Assembly: GCF_004798965.1 (NCBI RefSeq)
Contig: NZ_SDSD01000005.1
Location: forward strand, 237,875-301,874
DNA: 64,000 bases
Direction of reading: 5' to 3'
DNA from: Onishia niordana
GTDB taxonomy: Bacteria; Pseudomonadota; Gammaproteobacteria; Pseudomonadales; Halomonadaceae
Of the stretch, positions 45,461-54,625 are shown one piece after another. The position numbers were made by a program, and so were the translations under genes. Under the pieces are notes generated by a model, which did no database searches, was not told where the DNA came from, and worked only from the letters and a program-made list of their open reading frames with translations. Positions within the stretch are counted from its first letter, which is position 1; the number at the start of each line of letters is the position of its first letter.

Positions 45461-45655
45461 ATGAGCTCGTTGTCAACCATGCCCAGTGCTCACTCATGAG
45501 GCATTGTGGAAAAATTTTTAATAGAGGTAATGTGTTCGACACTTATATTGTCGTTTTAAAAGAAAACGATTAAACTCCTCTTAAAGTCAGATACAGCTCT
45601 GCTTGCAAAATCAGCGATCCCGTTGCGATAAACCAGTAGCATATAAGGAATGACC

Positions 45656-46033
45656 ATGTCCCTGCTCAATGACTACATGCAGAAAGAACAGATGCTCAAG
45701 CAGCTCACTGATGAGCTGCAGAAGATGGAAAACGACAACCGTCTGAAATCTGAGCTCGAGTTCAAAGAAAAGCTAGAAGCATTGATGAAAGAGTACGGCA
45801 AGAGTGCGGCCGATGTGATCGAGCTGGTCGATCCTAAAGCTGCTTCGCGCGCCTACGGCTCCAAGACTGAGGCTACTGGCGGCCGCCGCAAGCGCAAGCT
45901 GAAGATTTACAAGAACCCGAACACCGGTGAGGTCGTCGAAACTCGCGGCGGCAACCAGAAGACACTCAAGGCCTGGAAAGATGAGTACGGCAGCGACACT
46001 GTCGAGTCTTGGTTGGTCCGCGTGGAAGAGTGA
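45656..46033 (+). CDS. mvaT: H-NS-family nucleoid protein, MvaT type
   Basis: A 125-residue xenogeneic silencer. N-terminal coiled coil (1-60, MSLLNDYMQKEQMLKQL) for dimer/oligomer formation; C-terminal DNA-binding domain KIYKNPNTGEVVETRGGNQK...LKAWKDEYGSDTVESW matches MvaT/MvaU of Pseudomonas, including the RGGN minor-groove loop. AAGGA lies 6 bases before the ATG at 45656; an in-frame ATG at 45650 is too close to it. The upstream 150 bases are strikingly AT-rich with a CGTTTT/AAAACG dyad (45553-45569), fitting autoregulation. Ends at the hairpin 46052-46087. Confidence 0.93.
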   Translation: MSLLNDYMQKEQMLKQLTDELQKMENDNRLKSELEFKEKLEALMKEYGKSAADVIELVDPKAASRAYGSKTEATGGRRKRKLKIYKNPNTGEVVETRGGNQKTLKAWKDEYGSDTVESWLVRVEE

Positions 46034-46051
46034 TTTAGCCTCTTGCTCGGA

Positions 46052-46087
46052 AACCGCCTCCGGCTTTTGTCGGGGGCGGTTTTTTTG
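46052..46087 (+). terminator. intrinsic terminator of mvaT
   Basis: ACCGCCTCCG / CGGGGGCGGT (one G-U pair) with an 8-base loop and seven T residues. Confidence 0.92.
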
Positions 46088-46435
46088 TTTTTATAGACAC
46101 CTCTTCACTCTAGGGTTGAGTTCAGGCGCTCTATTCCCTGTGCTCGCAAGGATTGTCTCTAATTGGCAACACTTGACGTGACGAAGTTGCTAGCCAATGG
46201 CTGCTTTTTATCCATATAAATAATGGGGTTAATAGTGCGATGCCTTATCAGGTCCCTCATTGATATTGAGAGCCCTGAAGTAAGCATCAGTAGGCTTCGC
46301 AAGAGTGGCTTATGAGGCGTGGAAGTCTGAGCCGGGGCTTGAGCATAGTCCACACAGCCGGTGTTTCGGCAGCTGTTGTGATCTTGGCGGTGATGCCGGA
46401 AAAGTTGTCAAACGCAGGACGTCTTGGTCGGCAAC
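46088..46435. other. intergenic region between mvaT and the tus-like gene
   Basis: About 350 bases, AT-richer than the neighbours, no ORF with a ribosome site, no RNA gene recognised. I searched by eye for the E. coli Ter core (GTTGTAACTA and its complement) and found none; TGTTGTGATC at 46374-46383 is a partial resemblance only. Confidence 0.5.
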
Positions 46436-47362
46436 CTAACGGTAACGATAGACCCTAATGCTTGGCAGGAAGCATGTTTCTTCGAGACGCTCGTCGCTTC
46501 GTTTGGCCCGTGTCCGCTTTTCCTGCGGTTTCGGTGGGGGGGTATTATGATAGGGCAATCGTCCATCTGCGCTGGGAATGAAGAGCGGTAATGCGACGTT
46601 CATGGCCCGGCGCTCGCGTCCATCGGCGAGGGGGTCGGCAAAGAACAGATTGGCTCGCATCAGTGGCGCCTGCTTCTGCACTTGAGCCAGGGGTTCACTA
46701 TCCGGGATGCTAGCGAGATGTTTGAGCTGAATGCGGATATGCGGCGAATCAACATCGAGTGCCAGCAGTTTTTTCTCGGCGTCTCGAACGCTAAGCTTCT
46801 TGATTGAGCGGCCGCTGGAATACCAAGCCAGTCGCACGCGTGAGAGTGGTGCATTCGCGACCGGTAAGGCACGCCAGCATTGTTTGAGATGAAGCCTAGC
46901 GAGCCCCTGGCCCGTCAGGTGAGCATGCAAGGCGGGGTGTCGGAACGGTAATACCGCCTTGATTTCAGGGATCAGGTCAGCGGCATGCTCGCGAATTTCC
47001 CCCAGAATGTGAGCGAAGTCCTCTTTGGCTGCATTGACCTTGGCCACATGCTTAAGCATGAGCTCGTCAGCGGCGATCAGGCCAATATAGCTGCGGGTGG
47101 TGCGACCGTCCTGCCCATCCTGGTACCAGAAGTCCAGCAGGGCTGACCGGAGCCAGTCGGCATCGGGAGTAGGGTGGTGCAGCGCCCAGGCCTCGGCGCC
47201 ATGTTGATGGCCTTGCTCACGGCATTGTTCGCGATAGTGGTCCACCAACGCTTCAATGCGATCGATGATCGTGTCAAAGGCCGCTTCAAGCTCGGCCAGC
47301 AGGCGATATTGCGACTGCTGAGCCTGCTGTCTTGCCTGGTACTTGCGATGGTCGTCCTGCAT
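46436..47362 (-). CDS. Tus-like DNA replication terminus site-binding protein
   Basis: 308 residues (E. coli Tus 309). Identity is low but the order and spacing of landmarks follow Tus: [20 protein letters not shown] against Tus [28 protein letters not shown] against WVHRHLPG, which keeps the His that binds the flipped cytosine (His144 in E. coli); [19 protein letters not shown] followed by [18 protein letters not shown] against Tus RTLTVLHDPATLRFGWAN and IIKNLHRDEVLAQLEKS; and [12 protein letters not shown] against IIPRLHLYVAD at the end. Tus binds Ter sites and arrests DnaB-driven forks in one direction. It starts 12 bases after yacG in the pilBCD-coaE-yacG run, with a weak ribosome site. 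Homology is my alignment by eye; Ter binding is inference. Confidence 0.7.
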   Translation of the reverse strand: [308 protein letters not shown]

Positions 47363-47374
47363 GGGGCTGGTTCG

Positions 47375-47602
47375 TTATTCCTGGCCGCGTTCGGCGCGCA
47401 TGATCATCTCATCGATGTCGGTCTCATCCATGGCAGGCTCGCCGGCAATGCGATGCGACTCATCGGCCCAGGCACCCAGGTCGAGCAGCTTGCAGCGCTT
47501 CGAGCAGAACGGACGATGCAGGTTATCCTCGATCCAGGCTACCGTCTTCCGACACTGCGGGCAGGCGACTTCCAGAGGGCGAGAGTTGTTTTTTTGGCTC
47601 AT
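47375..47602 (-). CDS. yacG: DNA gyrase inhibitor YacG (zinc-binding)
   Basis: 75 residues. C4 zinc site CPQCRKTV...[14 protein letters not shown], the YacG signature. In E. coli YacG binds GyrB and inhibits gyrase. The start at 47602 (MSQKNNS) is the first Met before the zinc motif; upstream codons in the longer frame are not conserved. It lies between coaE (80-base gap) and the Tus-like gene, keeping the conserved pilD-coaE-yacG order. Confidence 0.93.
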   Translation of the reverse strand: MSQKNNSRPLEVACPQCRKTVAWIEDNLHRPFCSKRCKLLDLGAWADESHRIAGEPAMDETDIDEMIMRAERGQE

Positions 47603-47682
47603 GTGAGTCCCATACAGGCGAATGTTGGCGTCAGGATGCCCAAACCTGGCAGGCAAGGCAATCCAGGGATGTCGAGCGAGTA

Positions 47683-48294
47683 TCACTCGAACGCGACGAG
47701 ACGACGATAGAGCGTGTCGAGCTTCGCCACTTGATGGGCGAGCGCGTCGGCGTCTTGGCTATTGTCGATGACATCGTCGGCTTTCGCCAGGCGCTGCTCC
47801 CGGGGCATCTGTGCGGCGATAATCGAGCGCGCCTGTTCTTCATCGACGCCATCGCGGCTGGCGGTTCGGCTGATCTGGAGCGCTTCGGGAATATCGATGA
47901 CCAGGCAGCGGTCAACCAGGCGATACTGGTCTGACTCAAACAAGAGCGGAGACACCAGCAGATGATAAGGGGCATCCGTTGCTGCCATGCGAGCCAAATG
48001 GGTTTCGAGGCGCTCGCGTATGCGCGGATGGGTGACCGACTCCAGCCATGCTCGTTCGGCGCTATCGGCGAAGACGATCGTGCGCAGGGCTCGGCGGTCC
48101 AGATGGCCATCGGCGGTCAGCACGTCATGGCCGAAGTGCTCGGCGATCTCGGCGAGGGCGGGCTCTCCTGGCTCCACCACCTCACGGGCGACATCATCGG
48201 CATCGATCCAGTCGATGCCATGAGCGGCGAAGGCCCTGGCGACGGTCGATTTTCCAGACGCAATGCCGCCTGTGACGCCTATTGTCAGACTCAT
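47683..48294 (-). CDS. coaE: dephospho-CoA kinase
   Basis: A 203-residue kinase for the last step of coenzyme A synthesis. P-loop [17 protein letters not shown] at residues 6-22, [13 protein letters not shown], and [18 protein letters not shown] with the CoA-binding region. The ATG at 48294 overlaps the pilD stop (ATGA). A longer in-frame reading runs antisense-frame through pilD and is not real. Confidence 0.97.
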   Translation of the reverse strand: MSLTIGVTGGIASGKSTVARAFAAHGIDWIDADDVAREVVEPGEPALAEIAEHFGHDVLTADGHLDRRALRTIVFADSAERAWLESVTHPRIRERLETHLARMAATDAPYHLLVSPLLFESDQYRLVDRCLVIDIPEALQISRTASRDGVDEEQARSIIAAQMPREQRLAKADDVIDNSQDADALAHQVAKLDTLYRRLVAFE

Positions 48295-49142
48295 GATATC
48301 AGGCCCTGATAAGCGGCCTGAAGCGGTGCGCCCGCTAACAGGGCGATCCAGCCGGCCATCGCCAGGAACGGGCCGAAGGGCATCGGTGCACCGCGCAGCC
48401 GCGGAACCGCAAGCTGTACGAGAATACCTACCAGGGCGCCTACACCGGCCGAGAGGATCAGCATCATGGGCAGGGCCTGCCAGCCGAGCCAGGCACCCAG
48501 CGCCGCCAGCAGCTTGAAGTCGCCATAGCCCATCCCTTCCTTGCCGGTGACAAGCTTGAAGAGCCAGTAAAAGCTCCATAGCGACAAGTAACCAGCCATG
48601 GCGCCAATGACGGCTGCATGAAGCATCAGCGGTTGGAACAGCAGTTGGTAGCCGAGTCCGACCCAGAGTAGCGGCAAGGTGATGATGTCGGGCAGTAGCT
48701 GAGTGCGGAAGTCGATGACTGCAAGCACGAGCAGGCTTAGGCAAGCGCCTGCCAGAAAGACACTCTGTAGGCTCGCGCCGTGAATCCCGAGGACGGCCAC
48801 GATCAACGCCATGCCTGCGAGTTCGATCAGCGGGTATTGCAGGCTAATGTGCTGTTTGCAGTTCGCACATTGTCCCCGACGCTTGATGTAACCGATCAGC
48901 GGAATATTGTCGTGCCAGGCAATCGGGGTATTGCAGGCAGGACATTGCGATGCTGGCGTGATCAAGTTGAAGGTGGCGGTCGATTCTTCTTCAAGCTCAA
49001 GCGCTTCTCGGGCTTCGCTCCGCCAGCCGTGCATCAGCATGACAGGCAGCCGAGTGATTACTACGTTCAGGAAACTGCCCAGGCACAGGCCGAGCACGAT
49101 GACCAGCGGCCAGAAGAGGGAGGGCGGTAAATCGGCAAGCAA
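48291..49142 (-). CDS. pilD: type IV prepilin peptidase / N-methyltransferase
   Basis: 283 residues, polytopic inner-membrane aspartyl protease that cleaves prepilins at Gly-Phe and methylates the new N-terminus. Zinc motif CPAC (67, 70) and CANC (92, 95) in the cytoplasmic loop; catalytic Asp144 (VIDFRTQLLPD) and Asp208 (GYGDFKLL). GxxxNVVITRLP at 22-32 is typical. Fourth gene in pilB-pilC-pilD-coaE order; processes PilA encoded 3.5 kb away and possibly other pseudopilins. Confidence 0.96.
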   Translation of the reverse strand: MLADLPPSLFWPLVIVLGLCLGSFLNVVITRLPVMLMHGWRSEAREALELEEESTATFNLITPASQCPACNTPIAWHDNIPLIGYIKRRGQCANCKQHISLQYPLIELAGMALIVAVLGIHGASLQSVFLAGACLSLLVLAVIDFRTQLLPDIITLPLLWVGLGYQLLFQPLMLHAAVIGAMAGYLSLWSFYWLFKLVTGKEGMGYGDFKLLAALGAWLGWQALPMMLILSAGVGALVGILVQLAVPRLRGAPMPFGPFLAMAGWIALLAGAPLQAAYQGLIS

Positions 49143-49234
49143 AGGTGACTCCTGGGCTATACATGTTCAAGAAAAAACGTTGGATGCTCGCGTGCCCATA
49201 CGGGCTTGCCAGCGACAGGCGTGCCGGATTGGGA

Positions 49235-50464
49235 TCAGAGGACGCTGCCCAGTTCGAATATTGGCAGGTACATGGAGACGACTAGACCACCGACCAGCAC
49301 ACCGAGCACGACAATGATAAAGGGCTCGAGCAGTGAGGTCAGGGCATCGACCTTGTTATCGACTTCTTCTTCATAATAGTCCGCCACCCGATTGAGCATC
49401 GCATCCAGCGAACCGGCTTCCTCACCGATGCCGACCATCTGCACGGCAAGGGGCGGAAACTGTTCCGTCAGCCTCATCGCGAAGTGCAGCTGCTGGCCGG
49501 TCGAGACATCATCGCGGACCTGCAACACCGCGCGCTCGTAAACCTTGTTGCCTGAGGCGCCCGCAGCGGTCTCGAGCGCCTCGACCAGCGGCACGCCGGC
49601 CGCGAAGGTGGTGGCAAGCGTACTCGAATAGCGTGACACCGATGACTTATCGAGGATATCGCCGATCACCGGGACCTTGAGAGCCAGCGCATGCATTCGA
49701 TAGGCGAACGTCTCGGAGCGTTTCATGCCCTGGCGGATCAGCATGATGCTGGCAACGATCAGGCCGATTCCCCACAGCCAGTATTGCTGAGCAAATTCGG
49801 ACATCGCGATGGTCATGCGTGTCATCGCGGGAAGCTCGGCACCGAAGCCCTGGAACAAGCTCTCAAACTGCGGGACCACCTTGATCAGCAGCAGTGCTGT
49901 GACGCCAATCCCCACCCCGATAACGGCAACCGGATAGTAGAGGGCTTTTTTAACGCGACCCTTAAGTGACTCGATCTTTTCTTTGTAGGCGGCCACTTTC
50001 TCAAGCATATGGTCGAGCGACCCCGATTGCTCGCCGGCCTCGATCATATTGGTAAACAGGCGATCGAAGTGTCTTGGATGCTTGCGCAGTGCATCCGAGA
50101 AACTGGTGCCCGCCGCGACATCATTCATGAGCTCCTGTACCAGGCCGCTCATCGCGGGGTTCTTGAGGCTTTCCGCTACCACCGAGAAGGCCTGCAGCAT
50201 CGGCACGCCGGCCTTGATCATGGTGGCCAGCTGGCGGGCGAAAACCATGATGTCACGTGGCTTGATCTTGCCCATGCCGCCGCCAAGGCTGCTCTTGCGG
50301 CGAATGCTGTTGACCAGAATGCTCTGGTTCTTGAGCTGCTGCTCGACCTCGCTTTTTTCTCTGGCGACGATCTCGCCAGATACTTTGCGTCCGCTAGGAC
50401 CCTTTCCCGTCCACTTCCAGCGTTGCAGTTTCGCTTGTTTGGTTGCCTTGGAATGTCGCGCCAT
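49235..50464 (-). CDS. pilC: type IV pilus inner-membrane platform protein
   Basis: A 409-residue polytopic protein with two T2SSF domains (about 75-197 and 278-400), each starting with an FARQLATMIKAGVPM- or YSSTLATTFAAGVPL-like motif. It anchors the PilB/PilT motors and passes pilin subunits into the fibre. Standard length and N-terminus (KWKWTGKGPSGRKVSGEI region). It follows pilB by 64 bases. Confidence 0.96.
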   Translation of the reverse strand: MARHSKATKQAKLQRWKWTGKGPSGRKVSGEIVAREKSEVEQQLKNQSILVNSIRRKSSLGGGMGKIKPRDIMVFARQLATMIKAGVPMLQAFSVVAESLKNPAMSGLVQELMNDVAAGTSFSDALRKHPRHFDRLFTNMIEAGEQSGSLDHMLEKVAAYKEKIESLKGRVKKALYYPVAVIGVGIGVTALLLIKVVPQFESLFQGFGAELPAMTRMTIAMSEFAQQYWLWGIGLIVASIMLIRQGMKRSETFAYRMHALALKVPVIGDILDKSSVSRYSSTLATTFAAGVPLVEALETAAGASGNKVYERAVLQVRDDVSTGQQLHFAMRLTEQFPPLAVQMVGIGEEAGSLDAMLNRVADYYEEEVDNKVDALTSLLEPFIIVVLGVLVGGLVVSMYLPIFELGSVL

Positions 50465-50528
50465 GGGCCGTCCTATAAAGTGATGAAAGGGCCGTGGGAG
50501 TAATGGTCAATAGCGCCATGCAGCGGCG

Positions 50529-52298
50529 TCAATCTCGAATGATGCGGTTGATCTCTTCGAGGCTGGTCATTCCCTGCATGACCTTGAGCAGGCCGCTGCG
50601 CCGCAGATCGGGGTGGCCCTCGTTACGGGCTTGGTGATCGAGCTCAATGGCATTGCCATTGCGCATGATCAGCTGACTCATGGATTCGCTGATAGGCACG
50701 ACTTCATAGATGCCAACGCGCCCCTTATAACCCAGCGTACAATGTCGACAGCCGACCGGATGGTAGATCGTCGCCTGCTGAATTTCCTGGTCATTGAAGC
50801 CTTCTTCTTTCAGGGCCTCGACCGGCAGGTTAGAGGCTTCCTTGCAATGCTGGCACAACCGGCGCGCCAGACGCTGCGCGATGATAAGCGACACCGAGCT
50901 TGCGATGTTGAACGGGGCGATGCCCATATTCGACAGGCGGGTCAGGGTTTCGGCGGCTGAGTTGGTATGCACGGTGGATAGCACCAGGTGGCCGGTCTGA
51001 GACGCCTTGACGGCGATCTCGGCGGTCTCAAGGTCACGAATCTCGCCGACCATGACCACATCAGGGTCCTGGCGCAGGAAGGCGCGCAAGGCGCTGGCGA
51101 AGTTCAAACCAATCTTTGGCAGCACATTGACCTGGTTCACCCCTGGCACCTTGATCTCGACCGGGTCTTCCGCCGTTGAGATATTGCGCTCACCGGTGTT
51201 GATGATATTGATGCCGGTATAAAGCGATACCGTCTTACCGCTGCCGGTGGGGCCGGTGACCAGAATCATGCCCTGAGGGTCTGACAGTGCCTGTTCGTAC
51301 ATCTCGCGCTGTGGCGGGGTGAAGCCCAGCGAGTCGATCCCCATCTGCGCCGTGGTCGGGTCGAGGATGCGCAGCACCAGTTTCTCGCCGTACACCGTGG
51401 GCAGAGAGCTGACACGAAAATCGATGGAGCGCTGCTTGGAGAGCTTCAGCTTGATGGCGCCATCCTGAGGCAAGCGGCGCTCGGAGATGTCCAGCCGCGA
51501 CATGACCTTGAGGCGTGCTGCTATGCGAGTGCGCATGCCAAAAGGCGGGCGTGCTGCCTCGACCAGTATGCCGTCAATGCGCATGCGAATCCGGTAGCTG
51601 GTCTCATAGGGTTCGAAGTGGATGTCTGAAGCACCGCGACGTATCGCATCCAGCAGCACCTTGTTGACGAACTTGACCACTGGCGCATCATCGCTGCCGG
51701 CGGTGATGGCTTGGTCGTCTTCGGCGCTATGCTCCTCGTATTCGAGTCCTTCGAGGTTGTCACTGGCATCATCCAGGCCCTCAAAGATATCGGCATTCTC
51801 ATGGTGACTGAGGTAGCTCTCAAGAACGGGGCCGAGTTGGTCGACTGGCGCGAGTATGCCTTCGACCGTGAGGTTGGTGGCGAACTGCAGCTCATCAAGC
51901 AGTGCAAGGGTAGACGGGTAGGGCACGGCTACCGTCAGTCGGTGTTCGCTGCGATACAGCGGCAAGACCGTGAGCTTACGAAGAATTTTCTCCGGCATCT
52001 CCTGTGGGGGTGGAAGACTATCGAGCCGCAGGGCATCCAGATCCAGCAATGGCAAGCCATATTCCCACGCTGCCGAGAAAGCCGCTTGGCGAGCAGGCAC
52101 CAAATCGTGTTCAACCACATGCCGCATCAAGGAGACTTCTTCTTCCTCGGCTTCCTTGATGGCCCGTGTAGCCGCCGCCTCTGTCATTTGGCCATCATTG
52201 ACGAAACGCAGCGCCAGGCCACGCAGGTTCGAGGCGGCGCTAGAATCATTGTTGGCTGAGTCTTGATTGGCCCCACCCGGCGGCGACGATTCGTACAT
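50529..52298 (-). CDS. pilB: type IV pilus assembly ATPase
   Basis: A 589-residue extension motor. T2SSE N-terminal domain at about 75-165, Walker [11 protein letters not shown] at 349-358, Asp box and Walker B (DVVMVGEIRDLETAEIA), and the C4 zinc motif CQHC...CRHCTLGYKGRVG. AGGAGG before the ATG. A 30-residue Ser/Asn-rich N-terminal lead (PPGGANQDSANNDSS) precedes the conserved part. First gene of pilB-pilC-pilD-coaE-yacG-tus-like, divergent from pilA. Confidence 0.96.
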   Translation of the reverse strand: MYESSPPGGANQDSANNDSSAASNLRGLALRFVNDGQMTEAAATRAIKEAEEEEVSLMRHVVEHDLVPARQAAFSAAWEYGLPLLDLDALRLDSLPPPQEMPEKILRKLTVLPLYRSEHRLTVAVPYPSTLALLDELQFATNLTVEGILAPVDQLGPVLESYLSHHENADIFEGLDDASDNLEGLEYEEHSAEDDQAITAGSDDAPVVKFVNKVLLDAIRRGASDIHFEPYETSYRIRMRIDGILVEAARPPFGMRTRIAARLKVMSRLDISERRLPQDGAIKLKLSKQRSIDFRVSSLPTVYGEKLVLRILDPTTAQMGIDSLGFTPPQREMYEQALSDPQGMILVTGPTGSGKTVSLYTGINIINTGERNISTAEDPVEIKVPGVNQVNVLPKIGLNFASALRAFLRQDPDVVMVGEIRDLETAEIAVKASQTGHLVLSTVHTNSAAETLTRLSNMGIAPFNIASSVSLIIAQRLARRLCQHCKEASNLPVEALKEEGFNDQEIQQATIYHPVGCRHCTLGYKGRVGIYEVVPISESMSQLIMRNGNAIELDHQARNEGHPDLRRSGLLKVMQGMTSLEEINRIIRD

Positions 52299-52712
52299 AG
52301 GCCCTCCTGTTTGGACTCGCTGGCTACGACGAAGATGCTATCTCATTCTATCTGGTTAGACGCTACTTAGGCAGTGCTTGGGAAATGCCGTGGGTGACCG
52401 CGGTATTTTTCCATGACTCAGATGGTGGCCAGCCACGCCAAGAGGGCAGCATCGCGTGTAAAAAAACATCGTAAGATACTCATTTCATTGCCTTGCCCTC
52501 CTCGCTTGGCTGGCATACTGTGGGCGACAGCGAGGTGGCCAGGCGCAACGTGCTGATGATGTTGAGTATTAGTGTTTACTGTACAGCTACCACCATGCTA
52601 CTTGTAGCGCTAGTATTAAGTACTGAGGCGAGTCTGCGAGGCAGAAACGGGCAGTCGGGCAGACACACACTAGCAACATCGCCTTTCGGGGCAGCCAAGC
52701 AAGGGGAGAAGC
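52299..52712. other. pilB-pilA divergent regulatory region
   Basis: 414 bases without a gene. It must hold both promoters. A GG-N10-GC element at 52512-52525 (TGGCATACTGTGGGC) has sigma-54 geometry but a poor -12 box; if used, the pilA leader would be about 175 bases. TACTGTACAG at 52576-52585 resembles one arm of the dyad found before the adhesin gene (62700-62722). Confidence 0.4.
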
Positions 52713-53114
52713 ATGAAACAACAGGGCATGAAACGTATTAAGGGCATGCAGTCAGGGCAGGGTGGTTTTACCCTGATTGAGCTGCTGATCGTCGTGGCGA
52801 TTATCGGGATATTGGCAGCGATTGCGATTCCCCAGTATCAGGATTATACGCAGCGTGCTTCAGATAATGCTTGTGAGTCTGATGCTCGAAGTTATGCGAC
52901 AGCCGTCGGCGTGGCAAATGTTGACCCTGGTACAGATATTCCTAAGGTGACTGAAGTCCTTGGAGGATATGCAGACGAAGACGTTGGTACTGCTGCGACT
53001 GGTGATGATGCTGCTTGTGCATCATTAAATTATGACAGTGCAAATAGTGAAGTAGATTGGACCGCTAAAGATAGTGGTGGAACTGGTGACACCGGGAGTG
53101 TCAGCTTGGGTTAG
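52713..53114 (+). CDS. pilA: type IV major pilin PilA (prepilin)
   Basis: A 133-residue type IVa prepilin. An 18-residue leader ends QSGQGG, cleaved before [20 protein letters not shown] (Glu5 of the mature form conserved). The globular part is short, acidic and Thr/Gly/Asp-rich, with two Cys (near residues 54 and 102) that could form the D-region disulfide. GGGGAGAAGC before the first ATG sets the start, giving a longer leader than the usual 6-10 residues; Met12 would give a short one. After the helix the codons are visibly more AT-rich than neighbouring genes. Ends at the hairpin 53167-53203. Confidence 0.93.
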   Translation: MKQQGMKRIKGMQSGQGGFTLIELLIVVAIIGILAAIAIPQYQDYTQRASDNACESDARSYATAVGVANVDPGTDIPKVTEVLGGYADEDVGTAATGDDAACASLNYDSANSEVDWTAKDSGGTGDTGSVSLG

Positions 53115-53166
53115 GGCTAGTGGCTAAGTTGAAGCAGCGTTCTAATCTCCAGCTAGCTTTAAATTA

Positions 53167-53203
53167 CCAGCGGCAGGCAGCGATGCCTGTCGCTGGCTTT
53201 TCT
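53167..53203 (+). terminator. intrinsic terminator of pilA
   Basis: CCAGCGGCAGGCA / TGCCTGTCGCTGG with a 4-base-plus loop and CTTTTCT following. The remaining bases up to 53402 hold no gene that I can support. Confidence 0.8.
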
Positions 53204-53402
53204 GTATAAACGCTTCATCACGTTTAGAGGTGAATAGTCACTTCAGAGTGGCCTGCACGGGCATGCAAGCGACGGGGTTGCTCATCGGGTAGATACTCAG
53301 AGCGAACTGGCTATCTTCGTTTTCAAGTTCCAACTTGTACGAGCTATGTAGCTCAGCGAAGCAGGTGGCCTCTGAGGTTGTCAGTGATCTCGACATCTTT
53401 CA

Positions 53403-54620
53403 TCATCTCTGTCGGTATCCTCCAGAGTTGGTTTCCAGAGCCGCTGTAGTTGGTTCTTTAATGGCCGCGTGCTCTCGATACACCACCACCCGATCCCGCC
53501 CGCCTGCCTTGGCAAGATAAAGTGCCTCGTCGGCACGTGCGTAGAGCACATCGAAGTCATAGTCGTCTACATCATGAGTAGTGGTCAGGCCAATGCTAGC
53601 GGTAATCGTGAGGGTGCCACCGTCATGGGGGATTTCCATTGTGCCGATGCCCTGATGCAGCCTTTCGCAGAACTCGAATGCGCCTTGGGCGTTGGTATCC
53701 GGCATTAGCAGGCAGAATTCTTCCCCTCCGATGCGAGCCACGACATCAGATTTTCGAATTAGGCGTTTGAGTGTCTGAGCGAGTTGCTTTAGTACCAGGT
53801 CACCAAAGGGATGCCCGTACTGATCATTGATGCGTTTGAAATGATCAATATCAATGATGGCGAGGCTGACAGGGGCACCGGAGCGCTTGCTAAGAGTCAG
53901 GGTCTGTTTTGCCTTGCTTGTGGCCGCTCGCCGATTGTCGAGTCCCGTCAAGTCATCCGTCGCAGACAAGTGCTCAAGCGCGCTTTGCTGGCCCAGGATC
54001 TTTTCGATGGCGATAAGCAGCCCGATGATGACAACCAAGACCAAGGCGCCCAGGGCGATAATGATCTTCGTCATCACTGACATGATTTTCTGCTGCTCTG
54101 ACGCACCCCGCATCATCAGCGTGTGTAGCTCGCTGTAGATGTAGGCAAGACTGTATTCGATCTCTTCCGTTAGATTCTGAAGCGGCACAAGTTGCTCGGA
54201 ATCCTCAAGCACATCCTGGGCCTTGGTTTGTGCCTGCTTGAGCAGCTTGTCCAGCCGTACAAATTCAGTAGTGATTTGTTGGGTATCGCGCGGTGTTAGT
54301 TGGCTTCTCTGCAGGTATTGCTCGATTGTCGTCTGGCGGCTATCGATAATCCATAGCGCCTGCAGCAACTGTTGTTGATGCAGCGGTTCAGGGTCATCCA
54401 GCAAGTTGATGCTGGAATGAAGCATGGTTTCACCATCGTGCTGGGCCCTCACGATCTCGTTTGAGAACGAGATGTAATCGGCGTCCATCTGCTGTTGGGC
54501 ATAGTTGGCATAGAAGGTGAGTGCGGTGACCGCCAAACCAGACGACAACAGAAACACCACCGACATCAGCAATCGACGGCGGCGGCGTTTCATACTGGCC
54601 CAGGCCTTGCGGAGCGCCAT
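53403..54620 (-). CDS. membrane diguanylate cyclase with periplasmic sensor domain
   Basis: 405 residues. A membrane span at 17-37, a helical periplasmic domain (about 40-185, predicted four-helix-bundle-like), a second span (IIIALGALVLVVIIGLLIAI) and a cytoplasmic GGDEF domain (about 215-385). The active-site motif is GGEEF and an intact inhibitory I-site RKSD lies five residues before it, so it should make c-di-GMP with product inhibition. No EAL or HAMP domain. It follows the sulfite-oxidase-fold gene by 5 bases, so the two are cotranscribed and the periplasmic partner is a candidate input. Located next to a c-di-GMP-type adhesin locus. Confidence 0.92.
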   Translation of the reverse strand: MALRKAWASMKRRRRRLLMSVVFLLSSGLAVTALTFYANYAQQQMDADYISFSNEIVRAQHDGETMLHSSINLLDDPEPLHQQQLLQALWIIDSRQTTIEQYLQRSQLTPRDTQQITTEFVRLDKLLKQAQTKAQDVLEDSEQLVPLQNLTEEIEYSLAYIYSELHTLMMRGASEQQKIMSVMTKIIIALGALVLVVIIGLLIAIEKILGQQSALEHLSATDDLTGLDNRRAATSKAKQTLTLSKRSGAPVSLAIIDIDHFKRINDQYGHPFGDLVLKQLAQTLKRLIRKSDVVARIGGEEFCLLMPDTNAQGAFEFCERLHQGIGTMEIPHDGGTLTITASIGLTTTHDVDDYDFDVLYARADEALYLAKAGGRDRVVVYREHAAIKEPTTAALETNSGGYRQR

Positions 54621-54625
54621 GGCTT

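Noticed and set aside
46034..46435. Ter site next to the Tus-like gene
   Set aside because: Only a partial TGTTGTGATC match; the essential core differs, so no Ter site is claimed.
47683..48744. Long 353-residue version of coaE
   Set aside because: The N-terminal 150 residues are the out-of-frame reading of pilD; the P-loop protein begins at 48294 with the usual ATGA overlap.
52507..52525. Sigma-54 promoter of pilA as a firm feature
   Set aside because: GG-N10-GC geometry fits but the -12 box is poor and the leader would be long; left as a note.
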